Assembly: GCF_001274935.1 (NCBI RefSeq)
Contig: NZ_LILC01000016.1
Coordinates: 51,914 to 115,913, forward strand
Direction of reading: 5' to 3'
Source of the DNA: Priestia koreensis
GTDB lineage: Bacteria > Bacillota > Bacilli > Bacillales > Bacillaceae_H
Length of the DNA: 64,000 nucleotides
A program made the translations under genes and the position numbers. A model generated the notes under the pieces. The model saw nothing but the letters and a program-made list of their open reading frames with translations. It was not told the DNA's origin and searched no databases. Shown here piece after piece: positions 1 through 8,189 of this stretch. Position 1 is the stretch's first letter. Each line of letters starts with the position of its first letter.

Positions 1-809
1 TTTCTCTTGTCTAAAGAATTCACACCGTATATCATAATGGGTGGCTCGTTCACAAATACAAAGCCGCTTTGTTCAAGCAACTGTTGAAAGGACTTCTGTT
101 CAGTAGGCACATCTATGCGTAGCTTTCCTCTATAACCTTGTACTAGATCACGAACGAGGGCCACGGCATCTTCTGCTGTAGGTGCAACAATCGGTCCTAA
201 GATTAAATTCTGTGAGGTTTCGACAGCCAGCCCAAACCCGCAAATTTCTTCACTCTTTCTAAGCACTCTTCTCTTAGTAGCTTGTTCAATCCGTTTTCTC
301 AAAAAGCTTTGCCGCTCGTCACCGAAAGCCTCGGCATCCAGCCTTAAAACGGATGACAAGTCTAATGAGTCATAAGGCTTTATAAAATCGTGTTTTGAAT
401 TCCTAACCGGCGCCACGCAAAAGTATTTACGAACCGCACTCACCGTTAAAAAGCCTAACTTTTCATACATCGGCTTTCCCTCTTCAGTAGCAATGAGCAT
501 CGCGCTTTGGTTTCCTAAAAGAGACAGACAATGCCGCATAATTTCTGTTCCAAGTCCCACCCCCTGATAATTTGGATGAACGATTACCATGCCAATGCAT
601 GTCATCTTTCCACCGTATGTGACGAGCGCTCCGCTTGATACAATCTCACCTTGCTCTGTTTGATGAGCAAATATTCTACCAGTACTCATAATCGTTTCAA
701 GGTCTTCTCTATTATAATCCCAATCTATGGAGGATGATAATTGCACTAATGGTTTAATATGTATTTCATTACATTCAATGAGCTGAAGAACTGAAGCCTG
801 ACTAATCAT
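1..809 (-). CDS. GNAT family N-acetyltransferase, C-terminus beyond the window
   Basis: I read this frame by hand from an ATG at 809 to the window edge with no stop. An acetyl-CoA binding motif of the type HPNYQGVGLGTEI lies about 95 residues in, followed by LIATEEGKPMYEKLGF, a typical end of a GNAT domain. About 130 further residues then resemble a second GNAT-like half, so this may be a two-domain acetyltransferase. Its ATG overlaps the TGA of the upstream acetyltransferase (ATGA), so the two genes are probably translationally coupled. The substrate is unknown. Confidence 0.8.
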   Translation of the reverse strand, partial: MISQASVLQLIECNEIHIKPLVQLSSSIDWDYNREDLETIMSTGRIFAHQTEQGEIVSSGALVTYGGKMTCIGMVIVHPNYQGVGLGTEIMRHCLSLLGNQSAMLIATEEGKPMYEKLGFLTVSAVRKYFCVAPVRNSKHDFIKPYDSLDLSSVLRLDAEAFGDERQSFLRKRIEQATKRRVLRKSEEICGFGLAVETSQNLILGPIVAPTAEDAVALVRDLVQGYRGKLRIDVPTEQKSFQQLLEQSGFVFVNEPPIMIYGVNSLDKR

Positions 810-1315
810 AAAATACGTTGCAAATCCTTCCATCCATACGATAGTTCTACCATTGAGTTTCTGCCGATTTCAACCTCATCAGAACCGATCTTCTCTCCTC
901 CAAGAGCCTCATAAAAGTAGCGTGCGCGATTATTTTCAACTACCAACGTTAACATGGCGTGAAGGCCAGCCTTCTTTAAATCACCCGCTAGCTGATACAC
1001 GAGCTTTTTTCCTGTTCCACTTCCCTGGTAATCTTCTAGTATATATAAAGCATACATCTCTCCGTCATAAAGAGGAAACTTACCGGTGCGCTCCTTACCA
1101 CCTGATGCAAAACCCACTACTCTTCCATCTGGTGATTCTGCAACGAAAACGTGTCCCTTTGGTATAGCACCTTCCCACATTTCCTGGCGCTTCCTATAAG
1201 ACAGCTTATTTAAATAGTCCTCCGACACAATTCCTTTATACGTTGTGCGCCAGCTATCTACATGTACACGGGCAATAGACGCGGCATCCTCAGGAACGGC
1301 TCTTCTAATTTTCAT
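806..1315 (-). CDS. GNAT family N-acetyltransferase
   Basis: This 169-residue GNAT protein starts MKIRRAVPEDAASIARVHV. An ATG 33 bases further upstream is in frame, but the ATG at 1315 has an AGAGGGGG ribosome binding site seven bases before it and matches the start of the paralogue at 15100-15615. The two share HVDSWRTTYKGI. The acetyl-CoA loop is LEDYQGSGTGKKLV, and the C-terminal strand-helix is NNRARYFYEALGG. The substrate cannot be told from the sequence. It is the first gene of a coupled acetyltransferase pair. Confidence 0.88.
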   Translation of the reverse strand: MKIRRAVPEDAASIARVHVDSWRTTYKGIVSEDYLNKLSYRKRQEMWEGAIPKGHVFVAESPDGRVVGFASGGKERTGKFPLYDGEMYALYILEDYQGSGTGKKLVYQLAGDLKKAGLHAMLTLVVENNRARYFYEALGGEKIGSDEVEIGRNSMVELSYGWKDLQRIL

Positions 1316-1370
1316 AAAAAAACCCCCTCTTTTGTTATATATTACCACAAAAGAGGAGGGGGTTGACTCG

Positions 1371-3308
1371 TTATTTAAATGAACTTAGTATTAAGTTCGC
1401 GAGGGCCCGAGAGCCTGTTGGCTTTAGATGTACGCCGTCTTTTGCAAAATACTCTGGATGCTTAAGACCAAGAGAATGCCAATCAACTATTTTCACGTTT
1501 TTGAATTGCTGTCCTTTTTTTGTGATCATTTGGTTGACGACATTTTCCCATGAACGAGGTACACGTGTATTCACTAGGTAAATATCGGTATTCGAAAAGG
1601 CTTGTAGTAACCGATCAATTTGTTTATCAGTAAAGTATCCATTCGTTCCAAGCTCGATGATGACCGCATTCCCTTTTTGATTAAATTTCTTATATTGCAG
1701 AATGAGGGAAAGAGCTTGTGACATTTGGCGACCTACCTTTCCATCAATCGTCATATTCGGATAGGTACGACGAAGATCTTTTGCAATATCAAGCATCACC
1801 GAATCGCCAATCGCTAATACATTCCGGTACATTTTCTTTTTTGTTCCGGCTGTTTGGACTGGTTGCTTTACAACCGGCGCTTGCTGAGCAGGCTGTTTCG
1901 GTGGTGCTTCATTTGGTTGCTTCGTTGGCTTTTGATTTTCTTGTGCTGATGGTGGTTGCTCACTTGATCCTGTAGAAGAATCTGGTTTTGATTGTTTTCC
2001 TTCCTCTCGTGGATCGTTTAGACCATCCTGTACACCACTTACACCTTGTGTCACACTGCTTACTTTTATGGTGTGTTCATGAGCGGGAGTTACCCCTTGT
2101 GCAAGGCCAATAATCCCGGTTGTACAAATGACGAGAATAAGAGATAACACACCTGTCGAAACTTTTCGAATCATGATTAAGTTTCTCCACTTCATAATAT
2201 TTTGCACGTACTGACGCAGAAATGCTCGAATTCCGTAAGTGCGAATTGGTACCTCAACAAAACGATAGGACCATTCTGCTAGCACGAATACAATTAATAA
2301 TTGCAGCACAATATGCCAATAAACAGGATTTCCGATCTCTTGAATTGGGGTACCGAGCACGATGACCGGATAATGCCAAAGATAAATCCCGTACGACCTC
2401 GTTCCGATCCAGCGAAGCGGCTTCCATGATAACACCTTGCCAATGAAACTGCTTGGATGAACCACACATGCAATAAGCACAGCAGCATTCAAACAGAATA
2501 AAAACATACCGCCCTGGTAGACAAAGGATTGATATTCATTGACAACATAAAAACTCGCAAGCGTCACTAAAAGCGTTACACATCCTATTATATTCATAAA
2601 TGCTTGTGGCACTTTCGGAAGCTTTTTAGTAGATAAACGCTTCATTGGCCAAATGAGTGCTAAAAAGCAACCAATAAGTAGCTCGAAAGAACGCGTGTCC
2701 GTTCCGTAATAAATACGACTCGGGTCCATCCCTGGTTCATACATCATCCCCATCGCCACAGCAGACCCAACCGCTCCAATAAGCACAACAGTGGCAAATT
2801 GCAAGCGACTTTTAAATAACGTTAATCCTGCGATTAATAACAGTGGCCAAAGAAGATAGAACTGTTCTTCAATCGCAAGGGACCACAAATTTTTTAACGG
2901 TGACGGTGAACCAAAGCTATCAAAATAGGAAACTTTATGAAAAATAAACCACCAGTTACTGCTATAAACTAAAGACGCAATCGCATCTCCGCGCACTTTA
3001 GATAATAAATCTCCCTTAAACAGTACCACCCATGCCATCGTCGTCATAATCATCACGTACGCGGCTGGCAGTAAGCGTCGAATTCGGCTGATCCAAAAAT
3101 CCTTTAATGTAAAGGAGAGCTCTTCTCCCTTCGCTGGCAAGATAATAGACGTTATTAAGTACCCAGAGAGCACGAAGAAAATATCGACCCCTAAAAATCC
3201 ACCCGTTGCCCATGTTAGATTTAAGTGATAGACAATAACTGCTAGAACTGCGAGTGCCCGCAGCCCATCCAATCCATAAATGTACCGATGCCCTTTTCCT
3301 TGTGACAT
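1371..3308 (-). CDS. oatA: OatA-type peptidoglycan O-acetyltransferase
   Basis: This 645-residue membrane acyltransferase begins MSQGKGHRYIYGLDGLRALA. It has a multi-span acyltransferase-3 domain (about residues 10-390), a Pro/Gln/Lys-rich linker (about 425-490) and a C-terminal SGNH hydrolase-like domain with AIGDSVM and a KDGVHLKPTG Asp-His block. Known OatA proteins O-acetylate muramic acid and give lysozyme resistance. I chose the ATG at 3308, which has GGGGGA before it, over one five codons upstream. In B. subtilis sigV-rsiV-oatA form one operon. Here oatA is split off by a terminator but has its own ECF-type promoter, so control by SigV is likely. Confidence 0.88.
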   Translation of the reverse strand: MSQGKGHRYIYGLDGLRALAVLAVIVYHLNLTWATGGFLGVDIFFVLSGYLITSIILPAKGEELSFTLKDFWISRIRRLLPAAYVMIMTTMAWVVLFKGDLLSKVRGDAIASLVYSSNWWFIFHKVSYFDSFGSPSPLKNLWSLAIEEQFYLLWPLLLIAGLTLFKSRLQFATVVLIGAVGSAVAMGMMYEPGMDPSRIYYGTDTRSFELLIGCFLALIWPMKRLSTKKLPKVPQAFMNIIGCVTLLVTLASFYVVNEYQSFVYQGGMFLFCLNAAVLIACVVHPSSFIGKVLSWKPLRWIGTRSYGIYLWHYPVIVLGTPIQEIGNPVYWHIVLQLLIVFVLAEWSYRFVEVPIRTYGIRAFLRQYVQNIMKWRNLIMIRKVSTGVLSLILVICTTGIIGLAQGVTPAHEHTIKVSSVTQGVSGVQDGLNDPREEGKQSKPDSSTGSSEQPPSAQENQKPTKQPNEAPPKQPAQQAPVVKQPVQTAGTKKKMYRNVLAIGDSVMLDIAKDLRRTYPNMTIDGKVGRQMSQALSLILQYKKFNQKGNAVIIELGTNGYFTDKQIDRLLQAFSNTDIYLVNTRVPRSWENVVNQMITKKGQQFKNVKIVDWHSLGLKHPEYFAKDGVHLKPTGSRALANLILSSFK

Positions 3309-3416
3309 ATGTAAGTCCCCCATTCTTCTGCGCGATCTTCATGTTGTTCATTACCCGTTCAATGCTTTCTCTATAGATATTCATTAAACCGTTCGTTTTT
3401 GACATGCATCACCTAA

Positions 3417-3446
3417 TAGACGTTATGGACTTACCATTTAGTTTCA
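3417..3446 (-). promoter_or_regulatory. ECF (SigV-type) promoter upstream of oatA
   Basis: On the minus strand TGAAAC is followed after 18 bases by CGTCTA, a close match to the TGAAAC/CGTC consensus of Bacillus ECF sigma factors. Transcription would begin near 3409 and leave a leader of about 100 bases before the oatA ATG. The spacer is one base longer than in the similar element before sigV. Confidence 0.65.
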
Positions 3447-3617
3447 CAATTAGCGCAACTTTTTCAAAAAAGGAAAAATGAACTATGATGGAAGAATTAA
3501 TCAGAGATGGAAATCCAAATGATGGTTCTAAAGAGAGCAGATGGGATGTCGCAGAAAATATGTCTATATGCCCATATTATCACACAAAACAGGGTGAATA
3601 CCCAATTTTTACAAAGG

Positions 3618-3656
3618 AAATAAAAAGCCCCCCTCGTGTTACGAAGGAAGCTTCTC
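3618..3656 (-). terminator. Intrinsic terminator after rsiV
   Basis: The minus strand can form a 13-bp stem with several G-U pairs (arms AAGCTTCCTTCGT and ACGAGGGGGGCTT) followed by TTTTT. It separates sigV-rsiV from oatA. The rest of 3309-3617 holds only the oatA promoter and leader. Confidence 0.6.
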
Positions 3657-3659
3657 CAC

Positions 3660-4535
3660 TCATCGAATATAACGATCTCCAACCAGCACATTCTTTAAAA
3701 TCTTGGTTGGAATCTCAAACTCTACGGGCCCCATTACACCAGGAGCTACCTCGTATTCATTGAACGAAATCATAAGCTTGTGATCCTTTGTAATATAAAA
3801 TGATTGATCCGACTTAATCTTCTTAAACGGGTCCATATCTTCATCCGTAATAAAATACATTTTACCAGGCTCTGTTTCCATTTGATGCTTCATTTGCTGG
3901 ATGATGTTTTGGCTAATCACGTCAACGTACTGATCGTTTTTAAACAAACTTTTCAGCGTAATGAATACCTCATTCTTCTTATCAATTGTATCAAATCGCT
4001 TTTGAATGTAGCCGGATGCCTGCGTTTCCTGAATGGTACGCTGTACGGATAGAATCGTATCCGTATTTGTCATAACCTTATACGTGCTGTCAACTGAGTA
4101 GTAGCCTTTATTATCCGCTTTGGCTGCATCAGAGCTGGCAAACTTCTCATAAAGCTTTTTCGATTCCGCCGCGTACTTACTATTTAAACTGTTTTGGAGA
4201 TCTTTATTTTTTAACCCTGAAATAGACGGCGTTTTAGCGTCTATGCTTGCATGGTGACGCTCTTCCTTCACTTCTGTAAACGTAACGATGTCGACAATTT
4301 TATCTACGACTGGAATTTTCGACATCGCATGAGCCGCCTGTGGGCTGACATTTACCGTTCCAATAAATAAGACAGCAGCGGCCGCAACCGAAGCAGGCCA
4401 AATATAAAACCGCTTCTTTCTTACTGGCTTAGGCTTTTGCTGAAGTGCTTTTTCAATCACATCATCTAACTCTTTTGGGATCGGTACGCTTTTGTAAGCT
4501 TCCCTTAACGTTTCTAACTTTTTATCCATTCTCAT
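3660..4535 (-). CDS. rsiV: Anti-sigma factor RsiV
   Basis: This 291-residue protein has a short cytoplasmic N-terminus, one membrane span (about residues 46-66) and an extracellular domain of the DUF3298/RsiV type. In B. subtilis, RsiV holds SigV inactive and is itself the lysozyme receptor; binding lysozyme triggers its cleavage. The start ATG overlaps the sigV stop (ATGA) and follows GAGGAGG, so synthesis of the pair is coupled. Identification rests on this architecture plus the adjacent sigV and nearby oatA. Confidence 0.9.
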   Translation of the reverse strand: MRMDKKLETLREAYKSVPIPKELDDVIEKALQQKPKPVRKKRFYIWPASVAAAAVLFIGTVNVSPQAAHAMSKIPVVDKIVDIVTFTEVKEERHHASIDAKTPSISGLKNKDLQNSLNSKYAAESKKLYEKFASSDAAKADNKGYYSVDSTYKVMTNTDTILSVQRTIQETQASGYIQKRFDTIDKKNEVFITLKSLFKNDQYVDVISQNIIQQMKHQMETEPGKMYFITDEDMDPFKKIKSDQSFYITKDHKLMISFNEYEVAPGVMGPVEFEIPTKILKNVLVGDRYIR

Positions 4536-5026
4536 TGTTCCTCCTCGGTCATGTTAATACGTAATAACTTTAATCCACGATATAATCTTGTTTTGACCGT
4601 ACTTAAATGTTCATCCATAATATCCGCAATTTCTTCTAGCTTTAAATCCTCAAAGTAACGCAGCACGATAATGGTTCTATACGTAAGCGGCAACTCATCA
4701 AGCGCCTCATGAAGATCCATATCCGTGTACGTGTCTTCTTGTCCCGATGATAAAAATTCAAGCGTTTCATCATCCGTTACGCTCACTCGCTTATGCTTTC
4801 GTAGAAAATCGATGGAGGTGCGGACAATAATTTTATACATCCAGCTTTTAATCGACCCGGGATCTTGAATTCGATCGAGTGATACAAGCGCTTTTTGAAT
4901 AGATTCTTGAATAATATCCAGCGCGTCCTCTTGATTTTTGACGTAGCTATACGCCAGTCGATAAAAATCTTCTTTATGTTCAGTTATGCACGTGACTAAT
5001 ATGGCCTGTAAATCTTTGTTTTTCAT
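4532..5026 (-). CDS. sigV: ECF RNA polymerase sigma factor SigV
   Basis: This 164-residue ECF sigma factor has region 2 (EDFYRLAYSYVKNQEDALDI) and region 4 (LPLTYRTIIVLRYFEDLKLE, then STVKTRLYRGLKLL). It closely resembles B. subtilis SigV, including ALLVTCITDHK-like residues near the start. The open frame extends 38 codons further up, but the ATG at 5026 follows AAGGAGCTC and gives the usual family length. It directs the lysozyme response with RsiV. An ECF-type promoter lies about 60 bases upstream, indicating autoregulation. Confidence 0.92.
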   Translation of the reverse strand: MKNKDLQAILVTCITEHKEDFYRLAYSYVKNQEDALDIIQESIQKALVSLDRIQDPGSIKSWMYKIIVRTSIDFLRKHKRVSVTDDETLEFLSSGQEDTYTDMDLHEALDELPLTYRTIIVLRYFEDLKLEEIADIMDEHLSTVKTRLYRGLKLLRINMTEEEQ

Positions 5027-5083
5027 TGCATTAAAGAGCTCCTTTAAAATAGTAAAATACGTATTTTTACTTGTTACATAGGA

Positions 5084-5112
5084 TAGACGTGGTAGAAATT
5101 CAAATAGTTTGC
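5084..5112 (-). promoter_or_regulatory. ECF (autoregulatory) promoter of sigV
   Basis: On the minus strand GCAAAC and CGTCTA are separated by 17 bases, fitting the ECF consensus and sharing the CGTCTA block with the element before oatA. The predicted start site is near 5077, about 50 bases before the sigV ATG. Confidence 0.6.
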
Positions 5113-5145
5113 GCTTTAATGATTTTTTTACATCATTCAACGAAA

Positions 5146-5176
5146 AAAAACTTGAGGAACTCCCTCAAGCTTTTTT
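5146..5176 (-). terminator. Intrinsic terminator after the DUF3231 gene
   Basis: The minus strand reads AAGCTTGAGG, a short loop, CCTCAAG and then eight T residues. It isolates the upstream DUF3231 gene from sigV. Confidence 0.8.
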
Positions 5177-6187
5177 CTATGGCTTATACAAATCTTGACG
5201 ATTTACCGTTTGTGGAGGTTGCTCCATCCAGCCACGCTTGATGATAATTTCAAGCCCTTCCCCACCATAACTCATAATCTCAGTCAGCAAAATGGAGTAG
5301 TGTACCGCTAAATCTTTGCGAAGCGATGTAGAAAGAGCGTAGGACAGCATGTAAATTCCCGTTGTCGTTGTAGCAGAAATCAAAAACATAATGAGCCGGT
5401 CCGAAAATGGTGACGTAGTCGAAGAAGTTACTTCCATACTCACTGGAATATTTCCTAGCTGCTCTTCTTTTCGTAAAATTTTATTAAACGTATCAATCTG
5501 CTTTTCAGACAGCCTCTTTCCTTTTAATAGATACGCTCTAATTTCTTGGTCTTTTGTTACTTGGATGAGCCCCATCATTAACAAAAGCCCTATGTAATTT
5601 CGCTCGATAGTCGAAAAGATTTCACTCAGCTCCATTGAATTGAGCGGTCTTTTCTCCCCAAAAAACGCGCCGAACAACGTTTGCTGCTTTTCCATGTATT
5701 CCACTTCTTTTGGATACATCATTTTCGGTGGACGATCATAAATTCCTTTCGACAGCATGAGTTCCAACGATTTTTTATACAACGCCTTACTAGACATTAA
5801 TCCCTCGTCATAGTATGCCACAACATCTTCTCTCGCTACCTTCGTGAGCACCGTGGCATAGTACGGGACGGTCATCTGTCCCACACGGTACACAAAGCTC
5901 AGCGCAAATAAATCCGTAAACAGTGCAGGCGCGGTTAAATCCACGTCTTTATCTGTGAACGCCTTCGGGATAGGAAATGATTCTGTTACAAAAATTTGTT
6001 CAATTTTTTGCAAATAGGACGTCTCGAGTGCAAGCATTTCCTCAACAATTGGCTTAATCTCCTGATCTTTTAAGTGCTGTAAAAAATGCTTATAAAAGCA
6101 GGTAGTTGCGCTGTGCTGTAAATAACTCGTCCATAAAGCAGCAATTTCTGGGCTTGTAAGTGGTATGTTATGTTCTTGTTCTGTCAT
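5177..6187 (-). CDS. DUF3231 family protein
   Basis: This 336-residue, mostly helical protein starts MTEQEHNIPLTSPEIAALW, with GGGAG seven bases before the ATG at 6187; an in-frame start six codons upstream is less likely. It appears to be two similar ~165-residue halves (LTSPEIAALWTSYL and LNSMELSEIFSTI begin them), the usual DUF3231 form. These proteins are common in Bacillus and often linked to spores, but no activity is established. One weakly hydrophobic stretch (LIMFLISATTTTGIYMLSYA) lies near residue 275. It is a single-gene unit with its own terminator. Confidence 0.75.
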   Translation of the reverse strand: MTEQEHNIPLTSPEIAALWTSYLQHSATTCFYKHFLQHLKDQEIKPIVEEMLALETSYLQKIEQIFVTESFPIPKAFTDKDVDLTAPALFTDLFALSFVYRVGQMTVPYYATVLTKVAREDVVAYYDEGLMSSKALYKKSLELMLSKGIYDRPPKMMYPKEVEYMEKQQTLFGAFFGEKRPLNSMELSEIFSTIERNYIGLLLMMGLIQVTKDQEIRAYLLKGKRLSEKQIDTFNKILRKEEQLGNIPVSMEVTSSTTSPFSDRLIMFLISATTTTGIYMLSYALSTSLRKDLAVHYSILLTEIMSYGGEGLEIIIKRGWMEQPPQTVNRQDLYKP

Positions 6188-6205
6188 CCGTCTGCTCCCT
6201 ACCAA

Positions 6206-6443
6206 ACCATTGATTTGGTCATAGCTTTTGTTGAATGGCTCACACTTATTCTTTGTCTTGCAAAAATGATATACAGAGTATTGATTTTACGCCCTCTATT
6301 TAATCCGGAAAATGGTATTAGCAGGAATATTGAATGTACAATACGAGTTCTTTCCTCTATCTCTTTATTTTAATACGTGATGGAAAAACTCTTTTAAGAT
6401 CGCCAACTAATCATAAAAAAGCTTTCGAAATATGATGCCAAGC
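6206..6443. other. Intergenic stretch without a gene
   Basis: This AT-rich stretch lies between the terminator at 6444-6475 and the DUF3231 gene. The only open frames are short and lack ribosome binding sites. I see no promoter I can assign. Confidence 0.5.
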
Positions 6444-6475
6444 AAAAAAATAGCCAATTTCATTGAAATTAGCTA
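6444..6475 (-). terminator. Intrinsic terminator overlapping a stop codon
   Basis: On the minus strand TAGCTAATTTC, a three-base loop, GAAATTGGCTA and seven T residues form a terminator. Its first arm contains the TAG stop of the deoxyribosyltransferase-like gene. Confidence 0.8.
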
Positions 6476-6934
6476 AATTAAATCCCCTTGATAAGGAATG
6501 CGGGGCATTTTCATAAAATTATAAGTCGCAAGCTCTTCAACCCGAGTAAAATAGGCGTAAGCACTCTCTACAAGCATTAAGTTCGGAACGCTTTCTTTCT
6601 CCTTAACCAAAATAATTGGCTTTTGAAACGCATACGCATATCCCACTTCAAACGCCGTTCCACTATCAACGGACATTCCTTCATAATCGTGAATCACAAC
6701 CACAACATCCGCTCTGCGCAAAAAGCGAAGATCATTATTAAAGACGACTTTTCGCCACTGCTCGGAGGCAAAGGGAAGCTCTTTATGCTGATGAAGACGA
6801 GCTGAGAAAATATCGGCGACATACGGGTTCTGACTTAGTGCATTCTCTAATCGCTTCACCCGATCAAGCTGTTCCTCATCAAAAAAAGGACTTGCAATAA
6901 ATACACGTATAACCCCTACTGCTGCTGCATCCAT
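6473..6934 (-). CDS. Nucleoside 2-deoxyribosyltransferase-like protein
   Basis: This 153-residue protein has the features of the nucleoside 2-deoxyribosyltransferase fold: IRVFIASPFF at the N-terminus, RRADVVVVIHDY, and the active-site-like DSGTAFEVGYAYAFQKPII. Family members exchange bases on deoxynucleosides or hydrolyse nucleotides. The track frame opens at a GTG (6955), but the ATG at 6934 is preceded by AAAGGA at good spacing. It is a single gene, and the stop codon is embedded in its terminator. Confidence 0.8.
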   Translation of the reverse strand: MDAAAVGVIRVFIASPFFDEEQLDRVKRLENALSQNPYVADIFSARLHQHKELPFASEQWRKVVFNNDLRFLRRADVVVVIHDYEGMSVDSGTAFEVGYAYAFQKPIILVKEKESVPNLMLVESAYAYFTRVEELATYNFMKMPRIPYQGDLI

Positions 6935-7002
6935 CTGATCATTCCTTTCTGACACCCAATACTAGTGTATTTTGATGGACAAACGAATTATGACTGAGAG
7001 AC

Positions 7003-7223
7003 AAAAACGACCAAGTTCCTTTCAAAATGGGAACTTGGCCGTTACATCTGATGCAGTCGCTTTAGGTTGTTTGAAACGGAAGGTGCGAGACTCCTGCGGG
7101 ATTAACGTGACAGGTGAGACCCCCCAGAGGAGTGAGGAGGCTCACCGCACGACCCGCGGAAAGCGAAGCGACCTGGAGTGGAAATCAACTGAATCCGTTA
7201 TGAACGCAATCCTCTAAGGACTT
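7003..7223 (-). repeat. Dispersed ~220-bp repeat, copy 1
   Basis: About 205 bases match the copy at 19964-20187 with roughly 11 mismatches (about 95%). In the minus sense it starts about 44 bases behind the modA stop. It contains nested complementary blocks (GCGGG/CCCGC and GGTGAG/CTCACC) and ends with a CCAAGTTCC/GGAACTTGG hairpin followed by a T-rich run. Similar repeats (core GAAAGCGAAGCGACCTGGAG) are familiar from many Bacillaceae genomes. I read it as a structured 3'-UTR/terminator element rather than a gene. Confidence 0.8.
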
Positions 7224-7266
7224 TTTCAATGACCTCCAGCACTCTCACACCGTCCCCCTTCATTCA

Positions 7267-8052
7267 TTACTGTAGATTTTTAAATCCGTATTTTTCGAAA
7301 ATCTTCATCGCTTGATCTGTTTGTAGGTAGCGATAGAATGCTTTCGCTTCTTTTTTGTGTTTACTATCTTTAATCACTCCGACCGGATACACGATCGGAT
7401 CATGCGTATCATCTGTTGCTGTTGCCGAAATTCGCACCTTTTTCGATGTTAACGCATCGGTTTTATATACGATTCCCGCATCTACATTTCCTGTTTCAAC
7501 ATATGTAAGTACTTGACGCACATCTTTGGCATACACAACGTTTGACTGAACGTTATCCCACAGCTTTAGAGCGGTTAACGTGTCTTTCGCGTATTGCCCT
7601 GCAGGAACCGATTCGGGTGTTCCAATGGATAGCTTCTTCGCTTTTGGCAAGTCTTCGAACGTCTGAATATCGCCTTTTGCTTGCTTCGGTTCCACGAGCA
7701 CGATATCGTTTCCGAGAAGGTTTGTTCCTTCCTTTTTATCAATCTTATTTTGTTTCACTAAGGTTTCATACTTATCCTCTGCTGCTGAGAAGAAAAGATC
7801 GGCTGGTGCACCTTGAGAAATTTGCTGCTGAAGAGCACCTGAAGCCCCAAAATTGTAGTTCAGCGTGACATGATTATGTTCTTTTTCATACTCTTTTTTG
7901 ATCTCCTGTAGCGCATCTTGAAGGCTAGCTGCTGCGGAGATGGTTAAATCAACGTTTTTCGTTTCGTTCCCCTTCTCATTGCTTGATGAGCATCCTGTCA
8001 TAATGAGAAGGACGCATACTAAAGAGGTAATAATGGCTGTAAGTTGTTTCAT
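7267..8052 (-). CDS. modA: Molybdate ABC transporter substrate-binding lipoprotein
   Basis: This 261-residue lipoprotein has the lipobox LIMTGC at its N-terminus. The mature part has the ModA pattern: LTISAAASLQDALQEIKKEY, YNFGASGALQQQI, GAPADLFFSA, and a C-terminal YPVGVIKDSKHKKEAKAFYR. It would capture molybdate or tungstate outside the membrane. No modB or modC follows: the repeat at 7003-7223 comes directly after the gene. It therefore either works with a distant permease or has lost its partners. The divergent gene at 8190 is probably its regulator. Confidence 0.88.
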   Translation of the reverse strand: MKQLTAIITSLVCVLLIMTGCSSSNEKGNETKNVDLTISAAASLQDALQEIKKEYEKEHNHVTLNYNFGASGALQQQISQGAPADLFFSAAEDKYETLVKQNKIDKKEGTNLLGNDIVLVEPKQAKGDIQTFEDLPKAKKLSIGTPESVPAGQYAKDTLTALKLWDNVQSNVVYAKDVRQVLTYVETGNVDAGIVYKTDALTSKKVRISATATDDTHDPIVYPVGVIKDSKHKKEAKAFYRYLQTDQAMKIFEKYGFKNLQ

Positions 8053-8070
8053 TTTTTCTCCTTTTTATAG

Positions 8071-8120
8071 CTAATTATATTTAGATATAACTAATTATAA
8101 TCAATTATAACGAATTATGA
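8071..8120. promoter_or_regulatory. Helically phased operator between modA and its regulator
   Basis: Five consecutive 10-base units resembling CTAATTATAA occur (CTAATTATAT, TTAGATATAA, CTAATTATAA, TCAATTATAA, CGAATTATGA). They start at 8071, 8081, 8091, 8101 and 8111, exactly one helical turn apart. They lie just before modA and about 70 bases before the divergent regulator, as expected for cooperative binding of that regulator. Confidence 0.55.
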
Positions 8121-8189
8121 AATAACAAAATGATTGGTCGATGATTTTTTAATCTTCATAAGCTACAATAAAGAAAGGAGGGGAACAAA

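Noticed and set aside
3016..3405. A 129-residue minus-strand frame with an acceptable AGGTGA site at its start
   Set aside because: All but the first 33 residues lie in another frame of oatA, and the sequence is not protein-like. It could at most be a very short leader frame.
6972..7217. An 81-residue plus-strand frame in repeat copy 1, with its counterpart at 19939-20178
   Set aside because: It is the familiar spurious translation of a Bacillaceae repeat. The structured minus-sense RNA is the better explanation.
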